DNA of 64,000 bases from NCBI RefSeq assembly GCF_007004665.1, contig NZ_ML660062.1:1-64000 (forward strand). Reading direction: 5' to 3'. Shown here piece by piece: positions 47,659 to 55,591 of this stretch. This stretch comes from Denitrobaculum tricleocarpae. Its GTDB lineage: Bacteria; Pseudomonadota; Alphaproteobacteria; Kiloniellales; Kiloniellaceae. Positions within the stretch are counted from its first letter, which is position 1. Every line of letters begins with the position of its first letter. The position numbers were made by a program, and so were the translations under genes. The notes under the pieces are model-generated. The model saw only the letters and a list, made by a program, of their open reading frames with translations. It did not search any database and had not been told where the DNA came from.

Positions 47659-48711
47659 ATGCTCGGCGCGAGCAACAACATCGAGATCAGTCACCGCCGC
47701 ATCACCGCGGAAGTATTGGCCAGGTTGAGGGTCGTTCAAGGACGCTTTGCGCGCGGCGACAGGAATGCCGGGCGGGTGATCCTGAAGGAATGCGATCTCT
47801 CGAACCTGGATTTCTCGTCCTCCTGTTTTGCCGGCGCCCACTTCATCGCCTGTAGCTTCGCGAACGCCAACCTGACCGATGCCGACTTCAGCAGAACAAT
47901 GCTGTTCGGATCCAACTTCGAGCGCGCCAACCTGACCCGCACAAACTTCGAGAGCGCCAATCTCCAGGCGGCCACCTTCGATGAAGCCACCATGGAAGAT
48001 ACGCGTCTCGATCGGGCCGACATTCGCAAAGGCACGCTGATCCACGGCAGCGAGAAGGAAGGCACGGCGAGCTATCAGGAGATCGAAACCTCGTTCCGTG
48101 AGGCCGAGCTGCGCGGCACCAACTTCACAAACGCCTTCCTGCGGAACGCGAACTTCGACGGCGCAAAGCTCGATAACGTCAAGCTGAAGGGAGCCGACCT
48201 GAGAGGGTCGAGTTTTCACGGAGCCGAACTGAAAAATGTCGACGCATCCCAGGCGCTGATCCAGGACGCCGACTTCCGCTCTGCCTCCCTGGAGGGAGTC
48301 GAACTGGGCGAGAGCCTGTCGCTGCTGGCCGCCGCCCCGGCTGCACCGATGGAGAAAGAAAGTCTGGAGACCATCATCGCCGACCACGAACGTTGGGTGG
48401 CATCGGGCGGCAAAGATGGAAAGCGGGCCTCCTTTGCCGAACAAAATCTCTCCGGCCACGACCTGGCCGGACGGAACCTCGCGACGATCTGCTTTAACTA
48501 CGCAAACCTCAGCGGGGCAAATTTCTCCCGAATGGTCCTGGCGGCCTGCAGTTTCCAGTATGCAAATCTGCGCGGCGCGGATCTGACGGGCAGCGATCTG
48601 CGCGGAGCGGATTTCAGCCATGCCGTGATCACCAATGCAAAGCTGGAGAGCTGCATCACTGGAGCGCTGCCGGGCACCGGGTTAAGCACAGTTATTGAGA
48701 GAAACGACTGA
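47659..48711 (+). CDS. Pentapeptide-repeat protein, copy 1
   Basis: 350 residues built mainly of A(D/N)LXX-type pentapeptides that should fold as a right-handed beta-helix. Repeats run from about 45 to 220 (FANANLTDADFSRTMLFGS and so on) and resume from about 265 to 335. They are split by a non-repeat segment near 224-265 that includes HERWVASGGKDGKRASF. No signal peptide or membrane helix. The paralogue at 54412-55506 shares the whole plan and even the GGAGAC ribosome site. The role is unknown. Pentapeptide proteins of other kinds mimic DNA or act as scaffolds. Confidence 0.85.
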   Translation: MLGASNNIEISHRRITAEVLARLRVVQGRFARGDRNAGRVILKECDLSNLDFSSSCFAGAHFIACSFANANLTDADFSRTMLFGSNFERANLTRTNFESANLQAATFDEATMEDTRLDRADIRKGTLIHGSEKEGTASYQEIETSFREAELRGTNFTNAFLRNANFDGAKLDNVKLKGADLRGSSFHGAELKNVDASQALIQDADFRSASLEGVELGESLSLLAAAPAAPMEKESLETIIADHERWVASGGKDGKRASFAEQNLSGHDLAGRNLATICFNYANLSGANFSRMVLAACSFQYANLRGADLTGSDLRGADFSHAVITNAKLESCITGALPGTGLSTVIERND

Positions 48712-48729
48712 GATCGGGACCGGTCGGGA

Positions 48730-49623
48730 CTAGCGCGTAGCTTTCGCCAGATCGATGAAGGCCCGCAGCCGGGCCGGCATGTGGCGTTTGCTGAGATAGT
48801 TGATGGTATAGCGGTGCTGGGGCGTGGTTTGGCCCTCGAGCAAGGCGACCACGCGACCTGCCGCAATCAAGGGTTCCGCTGCCTTCGTGTAGACGTAGCC
48901 CAGGCCGAGACCCGCCTCCGAGAAGCTCAGTAGCGTTGTTACGTCGTTCACCACGAAACGGGGTTTCGGCATCACACCGTAGGCCCCCTCGGGTCCATTG
49001 AAGCTCCAGGGAGCCAGGCGAGTCTCATCGCCGAAGGCATAGCAGATACCGTCGTGATCCGTGATATCGGCCGGTGTTTCCGGACGGCCTGCGCGCGCCA
49101 GGTATTCAGGCGCGGCGATGATCGACATCTCCAGCGTCGGGCCGATGGGCACCGCGTGGGTGTCTTGCTCCAGCAACGCGGTGGAGCGGATCGCAGCGTC
49201 GATGCCGCCACCAACCAGATCGACCTTCCGGTCGTCGTAGATCAGCGCGACGTCCACCCGGGGATAGGCTTTGGCAAAACGCGTGATCATCCGATCCAGG
49301 AAAAATGCACCGCAGCTGCGCGGCGCGCTCAGGCGCAGGGTGCCCGAAGGCACTGCGTCGTCTCTGTGGATTTCGCGCAGCGCCTTCTCCAATTCTGTCA
49401 CCGCGGGCAGGCTCAGCTCGTAGAGCTTTGCCCCAGCCGGGGTCAACGCCACCTGACGCGAGGTCCGCTCGAAAAGGCGCGCACCGAGGTGATCTTCGAA
49501 GCGCTTGATCGCCTCGCTGACCGAGCCGGGTCCGATCTGCAGGCGGCCCGCCGCCGCGCGGAAGCCGCCGCTGCGCGCAACCTCCACAAAGACGCTCACG
49601 TCATTCAGCTGGTTTCGCTTCAT
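48730..49623 (-). CDS. LysR-family transcriptional regulator
   Basis: 297 residues. An N-terminal winged helix (RAAAGRLQIGPGSVSEAI, residues about 17-36) is followed by a LysR substrate-binding domain (LRLSAPRSCGAFFLDRMI). The GDETRLAPWSFNGPEG segment is typical of the subgroup that acts on nearby redox or small-metabolite genes. It diverges from two SnoaL-like genes, with a symmetric site between them, so it probably controls them. Confidence 0.9.
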   Translation of the reverse strand: MKRNQLNDVSVFVEVARSGGFRAAAGRLQIGPGSVSEAIKRFEDHLGARLFERTSRQVALTPAGAKLYELSLPAVTELEKALREIHRDDAVPSGTLRLSAPRSCGAFFLDRMITRFAKAYPRVDVALIYDDRKVDLVGGGIDAAIRSTALLEQDTHAVPIGPTLEMSIIAAPEYLARAGRPETPADITDHDGICYAFGDETRLAPWSFNGPEGAYGVMPKPRFVVNDVTTLLSFSEAGLGLGYVYTKAAEPLIAAGRVVALLEGQTTPQHRYTINYLSKRHMPARLRAFIDLAKATR

Positions 49624-49655
49624 TGTTCTATTTTTCGATCAATTTGTTCAATTTA

Positions 49656-49676
49656 TATCGGGTTTATATAACGATA
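49656..49676. promoter_or_regulatory. Candidate LysR binding site between divergent genes
   Basis: TATCG (49656-49660) and CGATA (49672-49676) form a 21-bp dyad with an 11-bp AT-rich centre. It lies 33 bp upstream of the LysR start and about 70 bp before the SnoaL gene, the usual place for a LysR site. Confidence 0.4.
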
Positions 49677-49744
49677 GAAGAGCGTAGATAGGAAGGGAAG
49701 CCAAAACACGAACCAAGTTGACCAGCAAATGAAAGGCCCCTGCC

Positions 49745-50125
49745 ATGAACGACAAAGACGCCATCAACGCCGCATTGAACCAGTGGCTGACCAGCCTGGA
49801 CAGCGGCAACCTGCAAGGCATGCTCGACACCTGCGATCCGGAGGTCGTGGTCGCCAACGAGAACACGCCCACCACCATCGGCCTCGACGCGATCCGCGAC
49901 AAGTACGCGCCACGGATTGCCGCCCTGCGCTTCAAGTCCGGTTTCGAGACCGAACATCTGGCGGTTTACGGTGATTTCGCTGTCCTGATCGGGCATTTCG
50001 AAGCGCAAACCACCAACAAAAAAACCGGCGAGATCGGTGGCGGGTCCGGGCGCCTCGGGCTCATCTACCGCCGTCATCCCGACGGGTCCTGGAAAATGCT
50101 CCTCGATATGGACAACAACGCCTGA
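49745..50125 (+). CDS. SnoaL-like/NTF2-fold protein, first of a pair
   Basis: 126 residues, matching the DUF4440/SnoaL-like cone-shaped fold (NTF2 superfamily). An N-terminal helix with LTSLDSGNLQGMLDTCDPEVVV is followed by a strand-rich part ending in YRRHPDGSWKMLLDMDNN, the usual final strand. Such proteins may be isomerases, hydrolases or ligand-binding proteins. It lies 24 bp before a second gene of similar fold; both diverge from a LysR gene. Confidence 0.8.
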   Translation: MNDKDAINAALNQWLTSLDSGNLQGMLDTCDPEVVVANENTPTTIGLDAIRDKYAPRIAALRFKSGFETEHLAVYGDFAVLIGHFEAQTTNKKTGEIGGGSGRLGLIYRRHPDGSWKMLLDMDNNA

Positions 50126-50149
50126 TCTTGTTTCCGAGAGGAGCCCGCC

Positions 50150-50533
50150 ATGACCGCTAAAACCGCCGAACGTCCCCGGGACATCGCCACCTGCGTCGCC
50201 GCCTGCCTGAAAGACGGAGACCTGGAGGGGATTGTGTCGCTCTTCCACCCGGCGTGTCAGATCTTCTTTCCGCCGAACGAAACGCCGAAGTACGGGCAGA
50301 CCGGCGCACGCGAGGTTTTCGCGGAATTCGTTGCCCTGCGCCCAACCCTGATCTCAAAGGTTACGTCGGAAGTGATCAACGGGAACATCGCGCTCCTGCA
50401 GGCCGAATGGCAGCTTCTGGATGCGGAGGGCGGGATGCTCACAGCAGGCCGCTCGACGGAGGTCGCCAGGAAGCTGGAAAACGGCGGCTGGGGATACTTT
50501 ATCGACTGCCCAACCGGTCTGCCGACAGGGTAG
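50150..50533 (+). CDS. SnoaL-like/NTF2-fold protein, second of a pair
   Basis: 127 residues of the same fold (CLKDGDLEGIVSLFHPACQIFF at the first helix and strand; a central VINGNIALLQAEW strand; end NGGWGYFIDCPTG). A GAGAGGAG ribosome site lies before the ATG in the end region of the previous gene. Sequence identity to its partner is low, so the pair may form a heteromer or act on related substrates. A hairpin follows at 50610-50631. Confidence 0.75.
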   Translation: MTAKTAERPRDIATCVAACLKDGDLEGIVSLFHPACQIFFPPNETPKYGQTGAREVFAEFVALRPTLISKVTSEVINGNIALLQAEWQLLDAEGGMLTAGRSTEVARKLENGGWGYFIDCPTGLPTG

Positions 50534-50609
50534 CGAATCTCTTGGGCGTTAAGACCTCGAGCCCGGTTTCATCGAACTTTTCCTAGCGCGACCGCCACAG
50601 AAATACCTA

Positions 50610-50631
50610 GGGTGTGTGGGAACCACCACCC
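50610..50631 (+). terminator. Possible terminator after the SnoaL-like pair
   Basis: gggtgtgtgg (50610-50619) pairs with ccaccaccc (50623-50631) through nine base pairs, with one bulged base and a 3-nt loop. Only a short T-rich stretch (ttgtt) follows, so termination is plausible but weak. Confidence 0.45.
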
Positions 50632-50733
50632 TTGTTAGAGCTTTGTTTGCATTAATAGGTGTATATATGATGTTGACCCGACGCTGAAAAAGTAAACGCC
50701 GCTGGTCCCCGGCTGCTGACGATACTGGTGCCT

Positions 50734-51234
50734 ATGCTGACCCTTCCCGAGTATGCCCTGGACAAGCGAGTCTTTGGGCCGGTTCCACCCGAAGAAGCGC
50801 AGTTCATCTCGCCATTGGTCAGCGATGCCCTCAGTCATTGGCACAGCCTCAAGGGCGGGCGGCCTTATCCGCTGCGCCGTGACTTCCTGCCCGAGAACGC
50901 GACCCGCTTCTGGCGCTACCTGGCGCTCATGGATGTGCTCAACGACGACTATCGCATCCGGTTTTTCGGCAGCAAGCTGGTTGAGACCTACGGCGAGCTG
51001 ACCGGCCGGAAGATCTCGGAACTCGACCCGGCGATCAGGGACCGCAACCGCCTGATCTTTGACGCCTGCCGGGACAGCCAGCGGCCCGCCTACGCCTACT
51101 GGCCCATGAGCGCGGCGCGGGACAAGCCCTTTCTCGATGTGGAAGGGCTGTGCCTGCCGTTTTCAAAGGACGGCACCAGTCTGGATCTGATCGCGGGGCT
51201 CAACGTGAGCTCCTCGCGCCGGACATTGCGATAG
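50734..51234 (+). CDS. PAS_5 domain protein
   Basis: 166 residues. The PAS_5 family of alphaproteobacteria is recognised by HWHSLKGGRPYPLRRDFLPE, followed by FWRYLALMDVLNDDYRIRFFGSKLVE, which forms the PAS core. No output domain is attached. Members are predicted sensors or signalling adaptors; the ligand is unknown. The start is ATG 50734, with GTG 50728 as an alternative; neither has a strong ribosome site. It ends 6 bp from the convergent end of the PEP-CTERM array. Confidence 0.82.
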   Translation: MLTLPEYALDKRVFGPVPPEEAQFISPLVSDALSHWHSLKGGRPYPLRRDFLPENATRFWRYLALMDVLNDDYRIRFFGSKLVETYGELTGRKISELDPAIRDRNRLIFDACRDSQRPAYAYWPMSAARDKPFLDVEGLCLPFSKDGTSLDLIAGLNVSSSRRTLR

Positions 51235-51240
51235 GCGCGG

Positions 51241-51906
51241 CTATCCCGCCCGATGCCCTCTTGCCCTGCCATGCCGCCGCGCCAGGGCGAAACCCGCCAG
51301 ACCCAGACCGAAGAGCGTCAGCGTGCCCGGCTCCGGAACCGCCGCCATGGCGGGCGCCGCAACCAACAGCAGGTTGTCCACGGCCATTAAGCTCTGAGTG
51401 TTACCTGGGGGAACGCTGAATTGGATCTGCGAAAAAGCCGCGGTGCTGTCGATCACCCCCAAGAACCCGGCGGTATCCCCCAGTGTGTCTATGACATCAA
51501 CGACCAGGCCTAATTCGGGGATGGTCAATTGAAGCGGGCCCAGAAAAGCGAACCCCAGGCCGACTCCCGTCACAGGCTCGGGAAGGGTCCAGATCAGGTT
51601 CAAGGCCCCAGTGCTGGCATTACTGCTTAAGTCGGCTTGAAAGAAACCACTGCGAACAGTGTTTTGACTCGAACTCGGCTGCCCACCGGCCAAGGTTGAA
51701 ACCACGCCGTTGCCGAAAGTGATTGAAGTGCCGTCTGCGATTTCAGTGTCAAATCCCTCGTTCGTAATCGGTGCCGGGCCAGCGGCGGTCACGAAATCAG
51801 AAATGTTAGTGAAGGTAATGGGCGCAGCCTGGGCGCTGCCGACCGACAGGGCGAAGCCGCAGAGGGCCAGGACGAGGCCCGCCGTCAGTGATTTAAGACG
51901 CCGCAT
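51241..51906 (-). CDS. PEP-CTERM secreted protein, array copy 4 (last)
   Basis: 221 residues. A Sec signal peptide ends near residue 27 (SAQA). The mature part is a beta-rich domain, shared loosely with copies 1-3 (ITFGNGVVSTLAGG, FSQIQFSV). The C-terminus is a PEP-CTERM sorting signal: VPEPGTLTLFGLGLAGFAL and a basic tail. Exosortase is expected to cleave there and anchor the protein to the envelope or release it into the matrix; no exosortase gene is in the window. This copy is the most diverged and ends RGHRAG instead of QQNAAS. Its start overlaps copy 3 by 14 bp. Confidence 0.88.
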   Translation of the reverse strand: MRRLKSLTAGLVLALCGFALSVGSAQAAPITFTNISDFVTAAGPAPITNEGFDTEIADGTSITFGNGVVSTLAGGQPSSSQNTVRSGFFQADLSSNASTGALNLIWTLPEPVTGVGLGFAFLGPLQLTIPELGLVVDVIDTLGDTAGFLGVIDSTAAFSQIQFSVPPGNTQSLMAVDNLLLVAAPAMAAVPEPGTLTLFGLGLAGFALARRHGRARGHRAG

Positions 51907-52567
51907 TCTGCTGCCCCCGTGTCTTGCCGTGCCGCCGCGCCAGGGCGAAACCCGCCAGACCGAGACCGAAGAGCGCCAGCGTGCCCGGCTCCGGAACTGC
52001 CGCCATAGAGGGCGCCGCTGCGAAGCGCAGGTTATCGATTGAGAACCTGCCCAAACCAGTGCCCTGAATGCTGAACTGGATCTGGGTAAAGGGCGTCTGG
52101 CTGTTGATCAGACCGAATGCACCACTCGCGGCCCCCATCACTGTGTTGATATCGAAGAAGACATCCGACCCGGGGATGGTCACGTCGATGAGGCTGGTAG
52201 ACCCAAAATCCGCGATGAAACCAATTGCCGGGACGGGAAAGGTCCAGGTCAGGGTCAAGGGCGCACCGCCGCCAGAGCCGTCCAGGCTCCCACGAAAGAG
52301 ACCGTTAAGAACTGCGTTATCTAACACAACAGTCCCCAAGTTCCCGCCTGCCGCCGTTGAGACCACGCCGCTGTCGAAGGTTATTTCGACCGCGCCTGCG
52401 ATGTTATTATTGAAGGTTTCAGTGGTTACCGGCGCGGCGCCGATGGCGCCATTGAAGTCATTCAGGCTGGTCACCGTTATGGGCGCTGCCTGGGCGCTTC
52501 CGACCGACAGGGCGAAGCCGCAGAGAGCCAGCAAAAGGCCAGCCGTCAGTGATTTAAGATGCCGCAT
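51893..52567 (-). CDS. PEP-CTERM secreted protein, array copy 3
   Basis: 224 residues. The signal peptide (MRHLKSLTAGLLLALCG start) is nearly that of copy 4, whereas the mature domain resembles copy 1 (SLIDVTIPGS, QTPFTQIQFSIQ). The C-terminal VPEPGTLALFGLGLAGFAL, then an Arg/His/Gly tail ending QQNAAS, is the sorting signal. An open frame extends 56 codons upstream into copy 2, but the signal peptide fixes the start at 52567. It overlaps copies 2 and 4 by 14 bp each. Confidence 0.9.
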   Translation of the reverse strand: MRHLKSLTAGLLLALCGFALSVGSAQAAPITVTSLNDFNGAIGAAPVTTETFNNNIAGAVEITFDSGVVSTAAGGNLGTVVLDNAVLNGLFRGSLDGSGGGAPLTLTWTFPVPAIGFIADFGSTSLIDVTIPGSDVFFDINTVMGAASGAFGLINSQTPFTQIQFSIQGTGLGRFSIDNLRFAAAPSMAAVPEPGTLALFGLGLAGFALARRHGKTRGQQNAAS

Positions 52568-53216
52568 TCTGCTGCCCCCGTGTCTTGCCGTGCCGCCGCG
52601 CGAGGGCGAAACCCGCCAGACCGAGACCGAAGAGCGCCAGCGTGCCCGGCTCCGGAACCGCCGCGATGGAGGGCGCCGCTGCGAAGCGCAAATTGTCGAT
52701 GTCGAAGCTGTCACCACCATTACTATTCTGAACACTGAACTGGATCCGCCTGAAGGGCGTCAGGCTGTCGATCAGACCAAATGCGCCACTCCCGGCCCCT
52801 ATCTCTGTGAAGATATCGAAGACCTCACCAGAACCAAGTATGGTCACCTCGAGGGCGCTGGTACGCCCAAAATCCGCGATGAAACCAATGACCGGGACGG
52901 GAAAGGTCCAGGTCAGGGTCCGGGGCGCGAAGATGCCATTGGGGTCCAAGCCCCCTCTGAAGAGACCGTTAGAAACTCCGTTATCACCAAACCCGCCTGC
53001 CGCCGTTGAGACCACGCCGCTGTCGAAGGTGATTTCGACCGCGCCTGGGATGTTATTACTGAAGGTTTCAGTGGTTACCGGCGCGGCGCCGACGGCACTG
53101 TTGAAGTCATTCAGGCTAGTCACGGGCATGGGCGCCGCCTGGGCGCCACCCAGGGTCGGGCCGGTCATCCCCAAGGCCAGAACCAAGCCCGCTGCGTATG
53201 ATTTAAGACGCCGCAT
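52554..53216 (-). CDS. PEP-CTERM secreted protein, array copy 2
   Basis: 220 residues. The signal peptide (MRRLKSYAAGLVLALGM start) matches copy 1; the mature domain is a diverged version (SALEVTILGS, LTPFRRIQFSVQ). The C-terminus VPEPGTLALFGLGLAGFAL and QQNAAS end match copies 1 and 3. The start at 53216 is set by the signal peptide and by the 14-bp overlap with copy 1 (53203-53216). Confidence 0.9.
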   Translation of the reverse strand: MRRLKSYAAGLVLALGMTGPTLGGAQAAPMPVTSLNDFNSAVGAAPVTTETFSNNIPGAVEITFDSGVVSTAAGGFGDNGVSNGLFRGGLDPNGIFAPRTLTWTFPVPVIGFIADFGRTSALEVTILGSGEVFDIFTEIGAGSGAFGLIDSLTPFRRIQFSVQNSNGGDSFDIDNLRFAAAPSIAAVPEPGTLALFGLGLAGFALARRHGKTRGQQNAAS

Positions 53217-53880
53217 TCTGCTGCCCCCGCACCCTGCCATTCCGCCGCGCCAGGGCGAAACCCGCCAGACCGAGACCGAAGAGCGCCAGCGTGCCCGGCT
53301 CCGGAACTGTCACCACAGAGGGTGCCGCTGCGAAGCGCAAATTGTCGACAGAGAAAATCTCAATAAAAGAGCTATTCTGAATGCTGAACTGGATCTGGGT
53401 AAAGGGCGTCTGGCTATCGATCAGACCGAATGAACCATTCGCGGCCCCTATCACTGTGAAGATATCGAAGATCTCACCCGAACCGGGTATGGTTACGTCG
53501 ATGAGGCTGTTAGACCCAAAATCCGCGATGAAACCGATCACCGGGACGGGAAAGGTCCAGGTCAGGGTCAAGGGCGCGGAGCTGCCATCGCCGTCCAGGG
53601 CCCCACGAAAGAGACCGTTAAAAACTGCGTTATCAGACCCAACCACCCCCGAAAGCCCGCCTGCCGCTGTTGAGGCCACGCCGCTGTCGAAGGTGATTTC
53701 GACCCCGCCCGTGATGCGATTGCCAAAGGTCTCAGTGGTCACCGGCGCGGCGCCGATGGCGCTGTTGAAGTCGTTCAAGCTGGTTACCGTTATGGGCGCC
53801 GCCTGGCTGCCACCCAGGGTTAGCCCGCTCATCCCAAGGGCCAGAACCAGGCCCGCTGCGTATGATTTAAATCCCTTCAT
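53203..53880 (-). CDS. PEP-CTERM secreted protein, array copy 1 (first transcribed)
   Basis: 225 residues. Signal peptide to about residue 27, then a beta-rich domain (VTTETF, VEITFDSGVASTAAGG, TLTWTFPVPVIGFIADFG) and the sorting signal VPEPGTLALFGLGLAGFAL plus basic tail. The start ATG 53880 has GAGGGG upstream; a 21-codon upstream extension lacks a signal. Its initial codons (MKGFKS) differ from the MR(R/H)LKS starts of copies 2-4, which are built into the overlap with the previous gene. A 16-bp tandem repeat lies about 70 bp upstream. Confidence 0.9.
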   Translation of the reverse strand: MKGFKSYAAGLVLALGMSGLTLGGSQAAPITVTSLNDFNSAIGAAPVTTETFGNRITGGVEITFDSGVASTAAGGLSGVVGSDNAVFNGLFRGALDGDGSSAPLTLTWTFPVPVIGFIADFGSNSLIDVTIPGSGEIFDIFTVIGAANGSFGLIDSQTPFTQIQFSIQNSSFIEIFSVDNLRFAAAPSVVTVPEPGTLALFGLGLAGFALARRNGRVRGQQNAAS

Positions 53881-54411
53881 TGAGTTCCCCTCGCCGCCGC
53901 AGCTTTCCGGTCTCTCTTGCGACAAGATTTCCGTGCTGGGCATTTATCATGGTTAAATTGGATCAAGGTTAGATTGGATCAAAGCCCGCCGGGAACTGAA
54001 AAAGCGCCGAAGCTCCCGCGAGCCTTAGATTGCGCGAGGGATCACATCAGAGTGACCCGGGGAAGTGAAGGGGGCGGGCGCAGTTTGTCCCAAATCTGCG
54101 CAATTTTGTCCAATATGGAACAGTGTCCGGGCGAAAGAGGCTGATCCAAGGGTGGAGGTGCCCCTCCGGACAGCCTGAAACGGGGCTCTGGCCTCAAACA
54201 AAGCGCGCAGGTCTGCGCCGCAGCCCGAAAAGCCTCTACAATTGTAGGCATACTCAACGTTTTACAAACACTTAGGGCTGATACTTCCGGGTTGGAGCTG
54301 CCTCTTCCAGGCAGCGTACGCCCCTATCTGCGCCTTGATCGCCGCCGGCCCGCGCCAAAAGCCGGCAGGACGGGTTGATAAGGGTGGATCGGCAACCTCC
54401 GTGGAGACGGC
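53881..54411. other. Divergent intergenic region between the PEP-CTERM array and pentapeptide copy 2
   Basis: 531 bp. It holds a 16-bp tandem direct repeat (53951-53982) on the PEP-CTERM side. The rest, including AT-rich patches near 54100-54120 and 54235-54270, may hold promoters, but none was clear. No additional gene is supported. Confidence 0.4.
53951..53982. repeat. Two tandem 16-bp direct repeats upstream of the PEP-CTERM array
   Basis: ggttaaattggatcaa (53951-53966) is followed directly by ggttagattggatcaa (53967-53982); 15 of 16 bases agree. On the minus strand, the coding strand of the array, they lie about 70-100 bp before the first start. They could be paired sites for an activator or repressor. 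Confidence 0.8.
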
Positions 54412-55506
54412 ATGCTCAAAGAGAGCAACAACATCATCATCGTCGACCGCCGGATCACCACGGAAGCCCTGGAAAAGCTGATGGTGGTGCAGCGCGGCTT
54501 CGCCCGGGGCCGCAAGGCCGCGCGGCGGGTGATCCTGAAAAAGTGCGATCTGGCACACCTGGACCTCTCCTCGGCCTGTTTCGCGGGCGCCCACTTCATC
54601 GCCTGCGACTTCTCCAGCGCCAGCCTGCGCAATGCCGACTTCAGCCGCACCGTGCTGTTCGGCTCGAGCTTCGAGAACAGCGATCTGACCAGGACGAATT
54701 TCGAGATCGCGAACCTGCAGGCGGCGATCTTCGACAATGCCACCCTGCACGGCACGCGCCTGACCCGGGCGGACATTCGCAAGGGCACGCTGATCCACGG
54801 CCAGGAGCGCAACGGCACGGCGGTCTACCGGGAAATCGAAACCTCGTTCCGGGAAGCGGACCTGATCGGGGCCGATTTCGAGGATGCCTCGTTGCGCAAC
54901 GTCAATTTCTCCAGCGCCCGGATCGATGACGTGAACCTAAAGGGCGCGGATCTGACCGGGTCGCGCTTTCACGGTGCGCAGATCCGCAACCTGGATGTCT
55001 CGCAGGCCCTGGTACAGAACGCGGATTTCCGCGCGGCCTCCTTCGAGAACGTCACTCTGGGGGACAGTGCGCTGGTTCTGGCCGCGGCGGCCCAGATGAC
55101 TCCCACCAGCCGGCGGGACCTGGACGCCATTATTCAATGGCACGAGACCTGGGTGGCGTCCGACGGCCGGGAGGGCACCCGCGCCTGCTTCGACGAGCAG
55201 AACCTCTCGGGCCACGACCTGGCCGGCCATAACCTGGCCACGGTGTCCTTCGATTACGCGAATCTCAGCGGCGTGCGCTTTTCCAACATGGTGCTGGCCG
55301 CCTGCAGCTTTCAGCACGCGAACCTGCGCGGCGCCGATCTGAGCGGCAGCGACCTGCGCGGCGCGGACCTCAGCAGCGCCGTGCTCACCGGCGCGAACCT
55401 GGAGGGCTGCGACGTCGGCGAACTGCCGGAAACCGGGCTGGCCACGATTTTCCCCAGCAGCCGCAGCGAGCGCGCCGGCGCGCAGCAGCTCAGGCGCACG
55501 GGCTGA
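54412..55506 (+). CDS. Pentapeptide-repeat protein, copy 2
   Basis: 364 residues, a full-length paralogue of the protein at 47659-48711. It starts MLKESNNIIIVDRRITTEAL (copy 1: MLGASNNIEISHRRITAEVL) and has the same two beta-helix blocks split by the HETWVASDGREGTRACF segment. A Ser/Arg-rich tail of about 20 residues is extra. Both are preceded by GGAGAC six bases before the ATG. The two genes face the same way 5.7 kb apart. The function is unknown. Confidence 0.85.
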   Translation: MLKESNNIIIVDRRITTEALEKLMVVQRGFARGRKAARRVILKKCDLAHLDLSSACFAGAHFIACDFSSASLRNADFSRTVLFGSSFENSDLTRTNFEIANLQAAIFDNATLHGTRLTRADIRKGTLIHGQERNGTAVYREIETSFREADLIGADFEDASLRNVNFSSARIDDVNLKGADLTGSRFHGAQIRNLDVSQALVQNADFRAASFENVTLGDSALVLAAAAQMTPTSRRDLDAIIQWHETWVASDGREGTRACFDEQNLSGHDLAGHNLATVSFDYANLSGVRFSNMVLAACSFQHANLRGADLSGSDLRGADLSSAVLTGANLEGCDVGELPETGLATIFPSSRSERAGAQQLRRTG

Positions 55507-55591
55507 GGGACAGCCGGGCGGCGTTCAAGCGCGCGGCTTTAAAGGAAATGGCGGCTCTCGGAAAAACACTGCAGAGCGCGCGAGGCCGGGG

